Source of the DNA: Morinoia aosen
Taxonomy: Eukaryota; Arthropoda; Malacostraca; Amphipoda; Talitridae
Length of the DNA stretch: 64,000 bases
Direction: 5' to 3'
Assembly (NCBI GenBank): GCA_030386875.1
Contig: CM059575.1
Coordinates: 20,980,293-21,044,292, forward strand
Below the pieces are notes generated by a model, which worked only from the letters and a program-made list of their open reading frames with translations, made no database searches and had not been told where the DNA came from. Position 1 is the stretch's first letter. Each line of letters starts with the position of its first letter. Made by a program: the position numbers and the translations under genes. Positions 1-9,190 of this stretch are shown one piece after another.

Positions 1-674
1 TTAGCCCTTATCTCCCCACAAACCACTAGTTCAGCTCCACCATAAGTCCTAAGCTTAACATCAGAAGGTCTTAACTCGGGTCTTGTCTTGGTGGGTATCA
101 TATACTGGCCTGAACTAATATTAGTAGTGATAGCAGTTGCAAAGTAGCCAAATTAAGATAACCTATGCTAATACACATAGTACCCCTACACTAGACTTTA
201 CCACAGTATAGGTTAAACATCACATATATTAATATTTGTGATCCACATAGACACGCCACTGTATAGCAATTATTGACACATCAATAATTAAATATAACAA
301 ATAGGGACTCACTTCTTTGATAGCCCTAAGCTATACATATACTCAAATAGACATGTGGCCAGTAAGAGCAGAGCAGAGATAGGTTGGAAAAATATAGGAT
401 AGTAGAATAGAATTAGTAGTAGGAAGTTAGAAAAAGCTGAGAGTAGTACTAACCACTTTCTGGATAATAGTGTATATATACACACTTGCACCCAACAAGT
501 ACTGTTTAGCTGGCTACGACCAATCAGGAACTGAGCTGCGATCTTGCCGTATAGAGCGTTGCCAACTTTAGGTCTCTCTAACTAGAACTTACATTACTCG
601 CTATATTACAGTGGGTAACTCAAAATAGGCAGCTTTTGATAAGATAGACCTGGCAGCACCAGTGTCTACCTCCA
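1..674 (-). pseudogene. Retrotransposon aspartic protease fragment, split by an LTR
   Basis: On the - strand, bases 669-655 encode V-D-T-G-A, the retropepsin active-site motif, followed by A-R-S-I-L-S. The frame continues to about 617, meets the nested LTR, and resumes at about 90-1 with residues typical of the next protease strands (K-L-R-T-Y-G-G-A-E-L). A stop codon lies just upstream of the D-T-G motif. Retropepsins cleave the Gag-Pol polyprotein as homodimers. This copy is broken by the insertion and the stop. The rest lies beyond the left edge. Confidence 0.6.
97..610 (-). mobile_element. Solo LTR nested in the protease region of the same-family element
   Basis: This block is flanked on both sides by the hexamer GTGGGT (91-96 and 611-616), a target-site duplication. 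On the - strand it starts TGTAATATAGCGA. It is similar to the LTR remnant at about 1776-1993 and to the solo LTR at about 8730-9190; shared stretches include GTTTAGCTG.CTACGAC and CACTAGACTT.ACCACAGTATAGG. The protease frame stops at one duplication and resumes at the other, so the insertion interrupted a coding region. No internal genes lie between its ends, so it is a solo LTR left by LTR-LTR recombination. The left end is set by the duplication and lacks a clean TG/CA terminus. Confidence 0.7.
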
Positions 675-706
675 TTTACAATGGGGCATTGTTTAGCAAC
701 AATTTT

Positions 707-1620
707 ATTTTAATGGAAAGGTTTCAAATCCTCGGCTATGGAGAATCCCTCCCTATAACAACCCTGATTGGCAACTGGATAGTCTGCACTGGTTGCATTG
801 TTAGTTCTAGTTGGATTAGGGTGGTGCTTCCTCCCCCTTTTTTCATGCATAGCATGCACAAAATTATTTTTGTTGCGTTTAGCAGATTTTTGGTTCTTTA
901 ATTTGAAGCAACATTTCTTAAGATGGTATTTTTGGCCACAACCATGACAAACACTGCCTTTATAGGAGAAATATCTACGCCAGTGAAGATAACCACAGCC
1001 GCTGCATGCTGATTTGGGGCTTGCTTGTGCCTGAGTCTTGCCCTGAGGCTTGTTAGCAGTTTGCTGCACTTTAGTCTGACCAACATTCAAAATATAGTTA
1101 GGTTGTTTCAACTCCACTATTTCTCTAAGTTGGGTTTCTTTGGCAGTTGCTAGATCCACGGCTTTTTGCCATGTCAGGCCACTTTCATTCAGCAAACAAT
1201 TTTGAACATCAATACTGGCCACAACCAGAATGAAGCGGTCTAGTAACGTTTCTTCTAGCACTTCCTGTTTAAAATTACAGGTATGTGAAAGGGCCTTCAA
1301 ACTAGCCACAAAATCAGCAATGCTTTCCCCTTGTTCCTGGTTCCGCTTATAGAACCTAAACCTTTCGAAGATCTGGTTGCGGGTTGGCTTAAAATGCTGT
1401 CTTAACGCTTCCATGTTCTCATCATAGGTAACATCTAAAAGTCTTTTAGGGGACAGGAGTTCTTTAGTCAGTCTTACAATTTTAGGACCCACCAGAGCAA
1501 TAAATGTGTGGGCTTCTCTCTGTCTTCTACTTTGTTGATACTCAGAATGCAGTTCAGTCTAGTTTCATATTCAGGGAATTCTTCCTCTAAAGGATTGAAC
1601 TCTCTTACTGAAACTAGCAT
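707..1620 (-). pseudogene. Retrotransposon Gag-like protein, frameshifted
   Basis: A 260-codon open stretch (1492-710) has the middle and C-terminal part of a Ty3/gypsy Gag: a helical capsid-like region (motifs ERFRFYKRNQ and GESIADFVASL) and a zinc knuckle C-H-G-C-G-Q-K-Y-H-L-K-K-C-C of CX2CX4HX4C form. A first knuckle upstream (C-S-G-C...) has lost its third Cys and is degenerate. The N-terminus lies in another frame and starts with the ATG at 1620-1618, so there is a frameshift near 1500. Gag packages the element RNA in virus-like particles. The GTG at 1492 is not a true start. Expression is unlikely. Confidence 0.65.
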
Positions 1621-1775
1621 CGGTGTTTTTTTATTATTTTACTCAGTTTAACACATCTTGTGAAAACGAAGATCTACAGCACCAATACTATAATCACAAC
1701 ATAAATTCTGAGTTCCTTCACTAGTCTAGTCTTTCCCAGTAGTTCTACCAAAATCCTCGTCGCCAATATTACACA

Positions 1776-1993
1776 CCCTTACTAGGATATTATTATTATT
1801 ATTGTTATCATTACTAGTATTATTAGTAGTAGTAGTAGTAGTAGTAAGGTAACCAATTTATGATAGCCCATGCCCATACACATAGCAATCCCACACTAGA
1901 CTTCACCACAGTATAGGTGTAGCATCAGCTACAAAGTGTAAAATTATAAAATTTCTCATTCGCACTTAAATAGCATAATTATTGACATTAAAA
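1776..1993 (-). repeat. 5' LTR remnant of the gypsy-like element, with (ATT)n/(AGT)n microsatellite
   Basis: Bases 1851-1993 align with 142-275 of the nested LTR (shared ACACTAGACTTCACCACAG and ATTATTGACA). The similarity fades near 1993, so this LTR is truncated. Bases 1788-1850 are an ATT then AGT trinucleotide run that expanded inside the LTR. Confidence 0.55.
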
Positions 1994-2236
1994 ATCTTAC
2001 TCTAAATTATTATTAATAATTTTCTACTTACAATTAGTAATCCTTGAAGTTTTTGTGTAAATGCATAACATATAAAATATCGGTTGACATTTTCGAGTTA
2101 AAAGCCTCTGAAAATTGGCAGCACCGCGCGGGACGCTTGGTTTCAGCGTCACTCTCTCTCGTGCGTCTTTAGCTTGTGCGTTACAGCGTTCTTGTCCTCG
2201 ACGGCACCAAACGCCACAACACACATTCCCTGGGTC

Positions 2237-2405
2237 TGAGCTTCACATGTAAATTCACGTGGCATATTTTCTCGCACTAAACCATCGAGTTACACCACGT
2301 AAATTGCCTATCTGTGATCTGAGCTTTACAAGTTAAATTCACGTGGCATATTATCTCTCACTAAACCCTCGAGTTACACCACGTAAATTGCCTATCTGTG
2401 ACGTG
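2237..2405. repeat. Two-copy tandem repeat, about 84 bp, in the presumed LINE A 5' UTR
   Basis: Two near-identical units (about 2237-2320 and 2321-2405) share CACGTGGCATATT and ACACCACGTAAATTGCC. They lie 300 bp upstream of the LINE A reading frame. Duplicated 5' UTR units of this kind often carry LINE promoters, so a regulatory role is possible but not shown. Bases 2105-2230 upstream are GC-richer and may be the start of LINE A. Confidence 0.5.
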
Positions 2406-2704
2406 AGACGTTCTGACCTTTGGTCATATATCACTTTGCAATCACTTGGTTCGGAGCTAGTAGAGCCTAGTATATTACAGCTAATGGCACATTGATCTAC
2501 CCGCTCAACCACGACAGAACCCATAAATAGTGACTCATCCACACGTCACGGGTGGATTTGATATTCTGTCAGTCGCTTAAATTACACAGACTGTGAACCT
2601 CCACAAACACACTCACTTACAAAAATCCTCATTCCAATGAATCGAAAAATTCACGGAATGAGACAAATAGTCTCACATTAGACTTTCAAAAAGAATATAA
2701 GCCT

Positions 2705-3592
2705 ATGCATATCACTGCACATGGTACACCAAATCCTTCAAAATTGATTGCGACATCAAGCAGAGGTCTGAGTAACTCACTCACCCACTGCATGAGGAAC
2801 GTAAATAAGCCTGAGCCTTTCCCTGATTCGATCTCAGACAAATATAATGTCAGTACGAAAAATAAATTTGCGTTACTTGCTTCCGACACAAATAGTGATT
2901 GCGACATGCCCTCCTTTTCAACCAATTCTCAACTTTCCAGTGAGTACGCAGGAACCAAGGAAAGTCAAGCAAATACCGATATTCAAAACTATTCCAAAGA
3001 AAATCAAATTATTCGAAAAAAATCTGATGCCTCTGCCGGGCCTCCGTCGAACGACCAAACTAATACTGCTACCGAAAAACCAACAGTGAATCAAATCTGC
3101 ACACGCGTTGCACACACACTGGACGACTTAAAACGATCGCTCAAATTGGAGCCTGCTTACACTGTAGGTGACGGACACTGTCTCCTCCACGCCGTAACGA
3201 CGCAGCTTGCTTCACAACAAAAATCGAAATGGAATTATATATCTCTGAAAAAAGCCATCAAAACTGAGAGCTCCAGAAACAAGGACCAGTATGCAAAATT
3301 CGTTGACAAGAACAGTGGCAGTTTCGAACAACTCATCGATAAATACATCGATAGAAAAGTCTTCGATCACGCAGTTGGAGACCTCATACCCCAAATACTT
3401 TCTAATGTAACGAGAACACCAATTCACGTATTTGATGAAAGAGACAATGGGATTTGGAAGACGACAATCTCCCCTACATCAAATGCTCTGATAAACTGTC
3501 CTCCGGTAAACATACACCGGAAACAGGACCACTATAGCGCCCTCTTGAAAATGCGTGATGAAAATCGTGTTGCTCCCTCCCCCATTTTGTGA
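2705..3592 (+). CDS. LINE A N-terminal region with OTU-family cysteine protease domain
   Basis: The 295-residue frame has a low-complexity, Ser/Asn-rich N-terminal third with a K-F-A-L-L-A-S-D motif. An OTU-like domain follows from about residue 135 to 285. The catalytic signature G-D-G-H-C-L-L-H-A-V places Asp156 and the nucleophile Cys159; the C-terminal His lies in Q-D-H-Y-S-A-L (His276). OTU enzymes cleave ubiquitin or ubiquitin-like chains. In a retroelement the domain may deubiquitinate the element's own RNP or process its polyprotein, but this is inference. The frame is open upstream to 2597 without an ATG, so 2705 is the first in-frame ATG. It ends at TGA 3590-3592, and the same frame continues into the endonuclease, so the stop may be a mutation. 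Confidence 0.7.
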   Translation: MHITAHGTPNPSKLIATSSRGLSNSLTHCMRNVNKPEPFPDSISDKYNVSTKNKFALLASDTNSDCDMPSFSTNSQLSSEYAGTKESQANTDIQNYSKENQIIRKKSDASAGPPSNDQTNTATEKPTVNQICTRVAHTLDDLKRSLKLEPAYTVGDGHCLLHAVTTQLASQQKSKWNYISLKKAIKTESSRNKDQYAKFVDKNSGSFEQLIDKYIDRKVFDHAVGDLIPQILSNVTRTPIHVFDERDNGIWKTTISPTSNALINCPPVNIHRKQDHYSALLKMRDENRVAPSPIL

Positions 3593-4423
3593 CTAAATAA
3601 CAGTGATCAAATTGAATATGAAGCTGAAATCACAAACAATGAACGCGGCAATAAAGACCTAGAGACGAATACTAAATGCCCTGCTAGACCTAAAAAATGC
3701 AATAACTCCACTAAAGATCTGCCTATTGAGGTAAATAATATCAAAATATTGCACATAAATGCTCGCAGCCTCAATGGTAAAATGGATGACGTACGAGTAA
3801 TGTTGATCACTAACGATATCGATATTTTATGCGTATCTGAAACATGGTTCGATTCACGAGTCGAAAGCTCATATCTCAGCATTGCCGGGTACAAATTGTA
3901 CCGTTATGACGGAGTCAAGAGTAAGAGAGGTAGCGGTTCATGCATTTTCATCAAAGATGTCTACTCTACATCCTTAGTTCCGATAAAAGAAAAATGCGAA
4001 GACATAGAAATGGTTTGGCTCAATGTTCAAGTAAACAAACACAAGTCTTTCATTATCGGCAGTCTTTACAGACATCCGTCAGCATCTCTTCGTCCAACAT
4101 TAGATTTCATTGAAAATACGCTTAGATCAATCTCTGCAGCCAAAAAGTCTTTCTATGTTTTCGGAGATTTTAACGTGGATCTGATAAATAAAAACAATCA
4201 GCTAAGCAAGATGCTGCACAGACTTAATCTTTCTCAAATGGTCCAAGAACCAACGCGAATTACCAACACTTCTAAAACTCTTCTTGACCTAGCAATTACA
4301 AACAATCCCCAAGCAGTACTCAGCACAGAAATCTTACCGTCCTTTTCTGATCACCATTCGGTAGAATGCCAAATCAATATTGCAAAAGAGAACAGAAATC
4401 TAGTTACATTACATATCGCATGA
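3593..4423 (+). pseudogene. LINE A apurinic-like endonuclease domain
   Basis: This continues the OTU frame after a single TGA. From about 3743 it shows the EEP/AP endonuclease series: H-I-N-A-R-S-L, V-S-E-T-W-F (catalytic Glu), L-Y-R-H-P, G-D-F-N-V-D (Asp/Asn) and F-S-D-H-H-S-V (Asp/His). All catalytic residues are present. The enzyme nicks target DNA to prime reverse transcription. There is no ATG between 3593 and the conserved start, which argues that OTU and endonuclease form one polyprotein in the intact element. The frame ends at TGA 4421-4423, just after the TTACA duplication at 4404-4413 that throws the downstream RT out of frame. Confidence 0.75.
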
Positions 4424-6555
4424 AAAACCACTACTCCCCTGAAATATTTCAAGAAAAGCTATTAGACAGATGGAGTGAATTTCAAGGCATGGAAAACACC
4501 GATGATGTCAATCTACAAGTTTCGCTTTTCAACGAAAATTTCGTATCAGCTCTTAACGAATGCGCACCTTTCACTACGAAGAAAGTTAAGCCAAGAATTT
4601 CTAAATGGATAACAGATGAGATAAAACATTTGAGCAGAGCTAAAAGAAATTTGCAGCGTGAGTACAAACTGAATAAATCAGACAGTACGCGTCGAAAATT
4701 ATATAAAGATCATGAGAAGATCCTACGAAGAAAAGTTAAGGAAGCAAAACGGGACTACTTCCACAAAGAACTCTTGGCGGCAAAACAAAACCCTAAAAGA
4801 ACTTGGGAAATCATTAGAGAAGCTGCTCAGTATAAAAATTCAGACTGCAAAAGCACTTTTGACAACCCCTCAGAAATGGCGAATGACTTTAACACTTTCT
4901 TCTCAAAAGTTGGCGAAGATGTTTTCAATGAAGTATCCAGGACAGTTTCAGACACATCTACAGAGGCAAATCTGAGCGATGTTTCATCCCCAAATAGTAG
5001 CAACAAGTGGAGACCAAAGCCAGTTAGCGTCATAGAGATACGAAAAATCTTATACTCACTAAAGAATACTAAAGCGACTGGACATGATGGCATAAGCCTC
5101 CAACATATTAAAGACAGCTTCCCTGTCACAGCACCCTTCATTCGCTTGATAATAAATACATCTATAGTCACAAACAAGTTTCCCGATCAATGGAAACTAT
5201 CCATAATTAAGCCATTACATAAATCTGGTGATATCGACATAGCGTCAAACTACAGACCAATCAGTCTCCTGCCTGTTATGTCCAAAATATTAGAAAAAGT
5301 AATAACAAACCAGCTCTCGTCTCACATAGACGAGTCACATCTACTGCATCGCAATCAATATGCTTACAGGAGGAATACCAGTACTCAGGACGCCCTGTTA
5401 AACATAACAGAAAAAATTTACAAAGATATTGACCAAAAAAAATTAACTCTCTTACTATTGCTTGATCTCTCCAAAGCTTTCGACAGTGTTGAGCATAAGA
5501 AACTTCTAAAAAAAATTTCAAACCTCAGAATAGACACTCAGTGGTTTGAAAGCTACCTACGAAACCGCTCTCATGTAGTGTGCTTGAATAACAAAATGTC
5601 ATCATTCATACCAAATAACTTTGGCGTTCCTCAAGGTTCAATCATCGGCCCACTCCTATTTTCAATTTTCATCAACGATTTCCCCACCATGCCGGCAAAC
5701 ACAAAAATCTCAATGTATGCTGATGACGTACAAATTGCCATGACAAGCTCAACAGCGGATTTAACAGAAACACAAGCCAACGCTGAAAACCTTCTGAGAA
5801 ATCTGAAATTGTGGTATGACCATAATGGCCTAAAACTTAACGCAAGTAAAACGCAATGCATTATTTTTGGATCACAGAATGCGACTGAAAATTTACCACC
5901 ATTCCAGCTAACATTTGGAGACGATACAATTAAACCAGTCGATAAGGTTAATAATCTGGGTGTTTGGTTTGACAAAAATATGACTTTCAATTCACACGTC
6001 GAAACAATGTGCAACAAAATTAACGGAACCTTAATGTTCTTTCATCGTATAAAGAACACACTTGACGAAAAATCTAGATTATTAGTGATTCAGTCTTTAG
6101 TTTTATCGCGTCTGGACTACTGCAGTCTTGTGTGGGGAGACTTACCTAAATGTCGTCAGGAAGAGTTGCAAAAATGTGTAAACTTCGCCGCCAAGGTGGT
6201 ATGCAAAGGAAATTTTAATAAATACGATCATGTCACCCCTCTTTTGAGAAAACTCGACTGGATCCCAATACCGAACAGATTCATGATCCAGAAAGCTCGA
6301 CGAGTATTCTCCTCTCTGTACCTCCCCCAAAGTAATGCAGAGGTGGTAAAATTTTTTCCATCTAATATCCCAAACGAAAGACCAAACCGGAGGAACGATG
6401 TTTTAGTCAGTTACCGTTCATCTAACGTGGGACAAAAAGCTCTCTCAGTTTCTGGAGCTTTTTTGTGGAACAAGCTTCCCCAGCATATCAAAAACTCTAA
6501 AACTGGAAAAGAATTTAGAGTAAATGTGTCACGTCATTTTACATCTCTGTCATAG
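4366..6555 (+). CDS. LINE A reverse transcriptase
   Basis: A 729-codon frame whose true beginning is about 4410, where the endonuclease frame would pass into it without the 5-bp duplication. RT motifs are complete: N-Y-R-P-I-S-L-L-P (about residue 295), L-D-L-S-K-A-F-D (about 364), G-V-P-Q-G-S-I-I-G-P (about 421), Y-A-D-D (about 451), then thumb and C-terminal domains (S-L-V-W-G, and a final L-P-Q-H-I-K motif). The YADD aspartates are intact. There is no RNase H. These features fit the CR1/L2/Rex1 group rather than the I or R1 groups. It would perform target-primed reverse transcription in the nucleus. Confidence 0.85.
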   Translation: MPNQYCKREQKSSYITYRMKNHYSPEIFQEKLLDRWSEFQGMENTDDVNLQVSLFNENFVSALNECAPFTTKKVKPRISKWITDEIKHLSRAKRNLQREYKLNKSDSTRRKLYKDHEKILRRKVKEAKRDYFHKELLAAKQNPKRTWEIIREAAQYKNSDCKSTFDNPSEMANDFNTFFSKVGEDVFNEVSRTVSDTSTEANLSDVSSPNSSNKWRPKPVSVIEIRKILYSLKNTKATGHDGISLQHIKDSFPVTAPFIRLIINTSIVTNKFPDQWKLSIIKPLHKSGDIDIASNYRPISLLPVMSKILEKVITNQLSSHIDESHLLHRNQYAYRRNTSTQDALLNITEKIYKDIDQKKLTLLLLLDLSKAFDSVEHKKLLKKISNLRIDTQWFESYLRNRSHVVCLNNKMSSFIPNNFGVPQGSIIGPLLFSIFINDFPTMPANTKISMYADDVQIAMTSSTADLTETQANAENLLRNLKLWYDHNGLKLNASKTQCIIFGSQNATENLPPFQLTFGDDTIKPVDKVNNLGVWFDKNMTFNSHVETMCNKINGTLMFFHRIKNTLDEKSRLLVIQSLVLSRLDYCSLVWGDLPKCRQEELQKCVNFAAKVVCKGNFNKYDHVTPLLRKLDWIPIPNRFMIQKARRVFSSLYLPQSNAEVVKFFPSNIPNERPNRRNDVLVSYRSSNVGQKALSVSGAFLWNKLPQHIKNSKTGKEFRVNVSRHFTSLS

Positions 6556-7995
6556 GGCCTGCAGCATCTCGGTGTGAACTTCCCATCTATCAGAAATTTT
6601 AATTTTTCCTGAAATTTCTGTTAGAAATTTAGAACCTATTTCATTTTACGTTTGCTAAGCGATTCGTATATTCATCTTGCTTATTTCTGTCGACAACAAT
6701 GAGCACCACAGCCGTCAGTTCAGTGCAGCAGAACGAACGTTCTTTCCATAATTAGGAGTATTTCCTCATCTTTATTTTGTTATTTCTTTCTCTTTTCTGT
6801 ATTAATTTTTAACGTCCGTATGACAAATATACCATGAAATACATTTTGTGTGTACACCAATAAACAGGTTTATAGACGTGAGGGTTGTGCAAAGTTTATA
6901 ATGAATTAAATTTTTGGCTAACGTTGTCTCGCTATTTCAAAATCATTCTCGAAGATGTTTTCAATCGATTTTCGGCTGAGCTGGAGGGAAAGGGGTAATT
7001 TAAGCATTGCATTTAGTCTTTTTATTTTTTTTTCTTTTCGTGCGTTCAGCGCACACTAGCACTGAACTTTCAAATCGGAAAAAACTCTAAATTTCTGTAA
7101 TCAAAATTATCATTTTGGATCAAGGCCTAATCTTCCTATATGTGCCAATTTTGTGAATATTCTCCACTCAGATGTGATATCCGGCCACAATGTTACTCCA
7201 TTTTATCCCACGTACACATGTCCCTATAATGCTGAAGAGTTGTGTTGCTTCTTGACTATAATCTGATTTTTCTTAAAAATTTCTGTGAAGAAATTAAAAA
7301 ACAGCTCATTTTTATGTTTTTCGAAGTCTTCTCTTCCTTTTAGTTATTTTTTTTGCGAAAAATTTCTTAGGATTACAGTGAGCTCAGCTGTCATTTTCTG
7401 TGTAGTAGATGGTAGGTTGCTTCTATCTTTTATGTTATATATGTATTTTTTTTTTCTTTTTTTTTTCTAATATTTTATTTTCAATAAGTATATAAATTAA
7501 TATATGTGTGTACGTGTGTAGGTATATATATGTATCTACATAAATAGATATACATGTTTCTATTTCATTTCTTTACGCAAAAACCATTCGGTTAATAAAT
7601 TTTATTGTAATTGCGAAATGATTCAAAAATAGATCTAGCACTTCCCCAGAGGGCGTTTCTGTGAATCGGATTAATGTCATATATAATTAATGAAATAAAG
7701 TGCAATTTGAGCATATGAATCGTAGTAAAATTATCTTTCTGTCCGTGTGTTGTACAAGCTATGAATTTTGATATTGAATATATGTTTGTTTACCCATTTC
7801 TACCAATATTTTGTAGATATTTGTCAATCATGAGTGGTAACCGGCTTACACTGTATCTCTATTTTATCCCATGTACCCATGTCCGCATGATGTGGTGAAT
7901 ATCGAGAAGATACGAAATATGTTTTTGGTGGTGATAGGGCTTTGCATATTTTTTAGGGCATATTTTTCATTTCTCATTCAACTACCCTTGACAGA
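6556..7995. other. LINE A 3' UTR and AT-rich gene-free DNA
   Basis: After the RT stop the sequence is AT-rich, with a likely polyadenylation signal AATAAA at 6859-6864. A second stretch at about 7260-7620 resembles the 3' UTR loosely (AAATTTCTGT and a CAGCTGTCA-like piece), and 7170-7215 resembles 7845-7890 (CCATTTTATCCCACGTACACATG against CTATTTTATCCCATGTACCCATG). This could be a second, older LINE tail. No gene was recognised here. Confidence 0.35.
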
Positions 7996-7999
7996 GATA

Positions 8000-8430
8000 G
8001 ACTATTGGCAAGCCACGTGTGGTTTGTCTATTAGTACGCCTCGTATATTTTGTCTATTAGGATGCCTCGTATGGTCTATCTATTGTGTACACCTCTGATA
8101 GCTTGTCTATTAGTACACCTCGTATAGTTTGCCTATTATTATTATGCCTCGTATGGCTTATCTATTTGTACACCTCGGATGGTTTGTCAATTAGTACTCC
8201 TTGTATAGAACTTTTGTTAGACTACTAGCCCACCACGAATGGTCTGTCTATTAGTACGCCTCGTATATTTTGTCAATTAATATGCCTCGTATGGTCTACC
8301 TACTTGTACACCTCTGACAGTTTGTCTATTAGTACACCTCGTATAGTTTGTCTATTATTATGCCTCGTATGGCTCATCTACTTGTACACCTCGGATGGTT
8401 TGTCAATTAGTACTCCTCGTATGGAACATT
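8000..8430. repeat. Degenerate tandem repeat with about 219-bp higher-order period
   Basis: A unit of roughly 26-36 bp (core TCTATTAGTACGCCTCGTAT) is repeated about 14 times. The block 8020-8211 is itself repeated at 8239-8424 with the same order of variants, giving a period of about 219 bp. No coding function is seen. Confidence 0.7.
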
Positions 8431-8540
8431 TGGTTTAGGATGCCCTATATTTAAGAAACTTTTAAAAGCCAATATGTTGGCATGTATCTCATGTGACAAT
8501 TTGGAAATAAACATTTTTTCTTTTTCTTTTTCTTACACCT

Positions 8541-8640
8541 GGCCAACGTCATCGCTCGCCGGACCTCGCTTGCACGGAGTTTCCCATCTAAGAGAAGATC
8601 GTCCGAAGTCAAGCACGCCATCGGTCATCACGGTGTCCTT
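8541..8640 (+). repeat. Possible 5S rRNA-related (SINE3-like) fragment
   Basis: A GC-rich island in AT-rich DNA starts GCCAACGTCAT, like the 5' end of arthropod 5S rRNA. Near 8610 it has GTCCGAAGTCAAGCACGCC, close to the 5S internal promoter region. The spacing between the two pieces is about 14 bases longer than in 5S, and the middle matches poorly (CCCATCTAAG instead looks like the complement of a 3' 5S segment). It could be a rearranged 5S pseudogene or a 5S-derived SINE head. Confidence 0.3.
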
Positions 8641-8729
8641 CAATAAAATTCAAGCTGAGTTATCCCATAAAGTGTCTTTATTATCCCTCTCTTGCAATTT
8701 CGAAAAACACTATTGATAAAACGTTAACG

Positions 8730-9190
8730 ATTGGATGTTAGTAACTAACCATATCCACCAATCTTAACATAAGTTAGAAACCACATAGATAGACACACAC
8801 AGTAATAGCAATAGTGCTGATATCAATAGTAATACATAGATCAATAGCAATATTGATACCTCAATAATATACAAGCAAATAGGCACTCACCTCTTGGATA
8901 TCCCTACATAAGCTATGAATATGCTCAATTACTAATCATGTGGCCAGTGAGAGAAAAGCGGAGATAGGTTGAAATAATAGGATAGAGTAGAATAGAGTTA
9001 ATAGTAAGTAGTTAGAAAAACTCAAGTGTATGTACTTAGCCACATGGGGTAATCTATATACACACTTGCAGTCAACATTTACTGTTTAGCTGACTACGAC
9101 AAATATGGAACTGGCTGCGATTGTTGCTGTCACGAGCGTTGCCAGCTTTTAGTCTCTCTAACTATAACTTACATTAGTCGCTATATTACA
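8730..9190 (-). mobile_element. Solo LTR of the gypsy-like family
   Basis: Bases from about 8760 to 9190 align with 210-610: shared CACTCACCTCTTGGAT-like start, CATGTGGCCAGT, GGAGATAGGTTG, TATATACACACTTGCA, GTTTAGCTGACTACGAC and the terminal CTATATTACA. On the - strand it begins TGTAATATAG. No gag or pol lies on either side. The distal end is uncertain and no target duplication was found. Confidence 0.7.

Larger units (their letters stand above)
1..1993 (-). mobile_element. Ty3/gypsy-like LTR retrotransposon, decayed, runs off left edge
   Basis: Read on the - strand the order is LTR remnant (about 1993-1776), leader, gag (1620-707), start of an aspartic protease (about 674-617), a nested LTR (610-97), then more protease frame (about 90-1) that leaves the window. 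The Gag has a CCHC knuckle and the protease has the D-T-G-A active site, which fits a Ty3/gypsy element. Reverse transcriptase, RNase H and integrase would lie beyond the left edge. Next to the LTR remnant, - strand bases around 1770 read TTGGCGACGAGG, a plausible primer-binding site, though the tRNA was not identified. Gag is frameshifted and the protease carries a stop, so the copy is dead. Confidence 0.75.
2100..6870 (+). mobile_element. LINE A: CR1/L2-like non-LTR retrotransposon with OTU domain
   Basis: The order on the + strand is 5' UTR with an 84-bp repeat, OTU cysteine protease domain (2705-3592), AP-like endonuclease (3593-4423), reverse transcriptase (4366-6555) and a 3' UTR with AATAAA at 6859-6864. 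OTU and endonuclease are in the same frame, split by one TGA, with no ATG between that TGA and the endonuclease. The RT is one frame over because TTACA is duplicated at 4404-4413. Two small lesions in 3.9 kb of coding sequence suggest a moderately young copy. The exact ends were not found and no target duplication was identified. CR1/L2 assignment rests on RT motifs and the lack of RNase H. Confidence 0.8.

Noticed and set aside
4366..4423. Programmed frameshift between LINE A endonuclease and RT
   Set aside because: The overlap is better explained by the TTACA TTACA duplication. No slippery heptamer was seen.
3212..6330. Frames on the - strand under LINE A
   Set aside because: Shadows of the coding strand with no recognisable domain.
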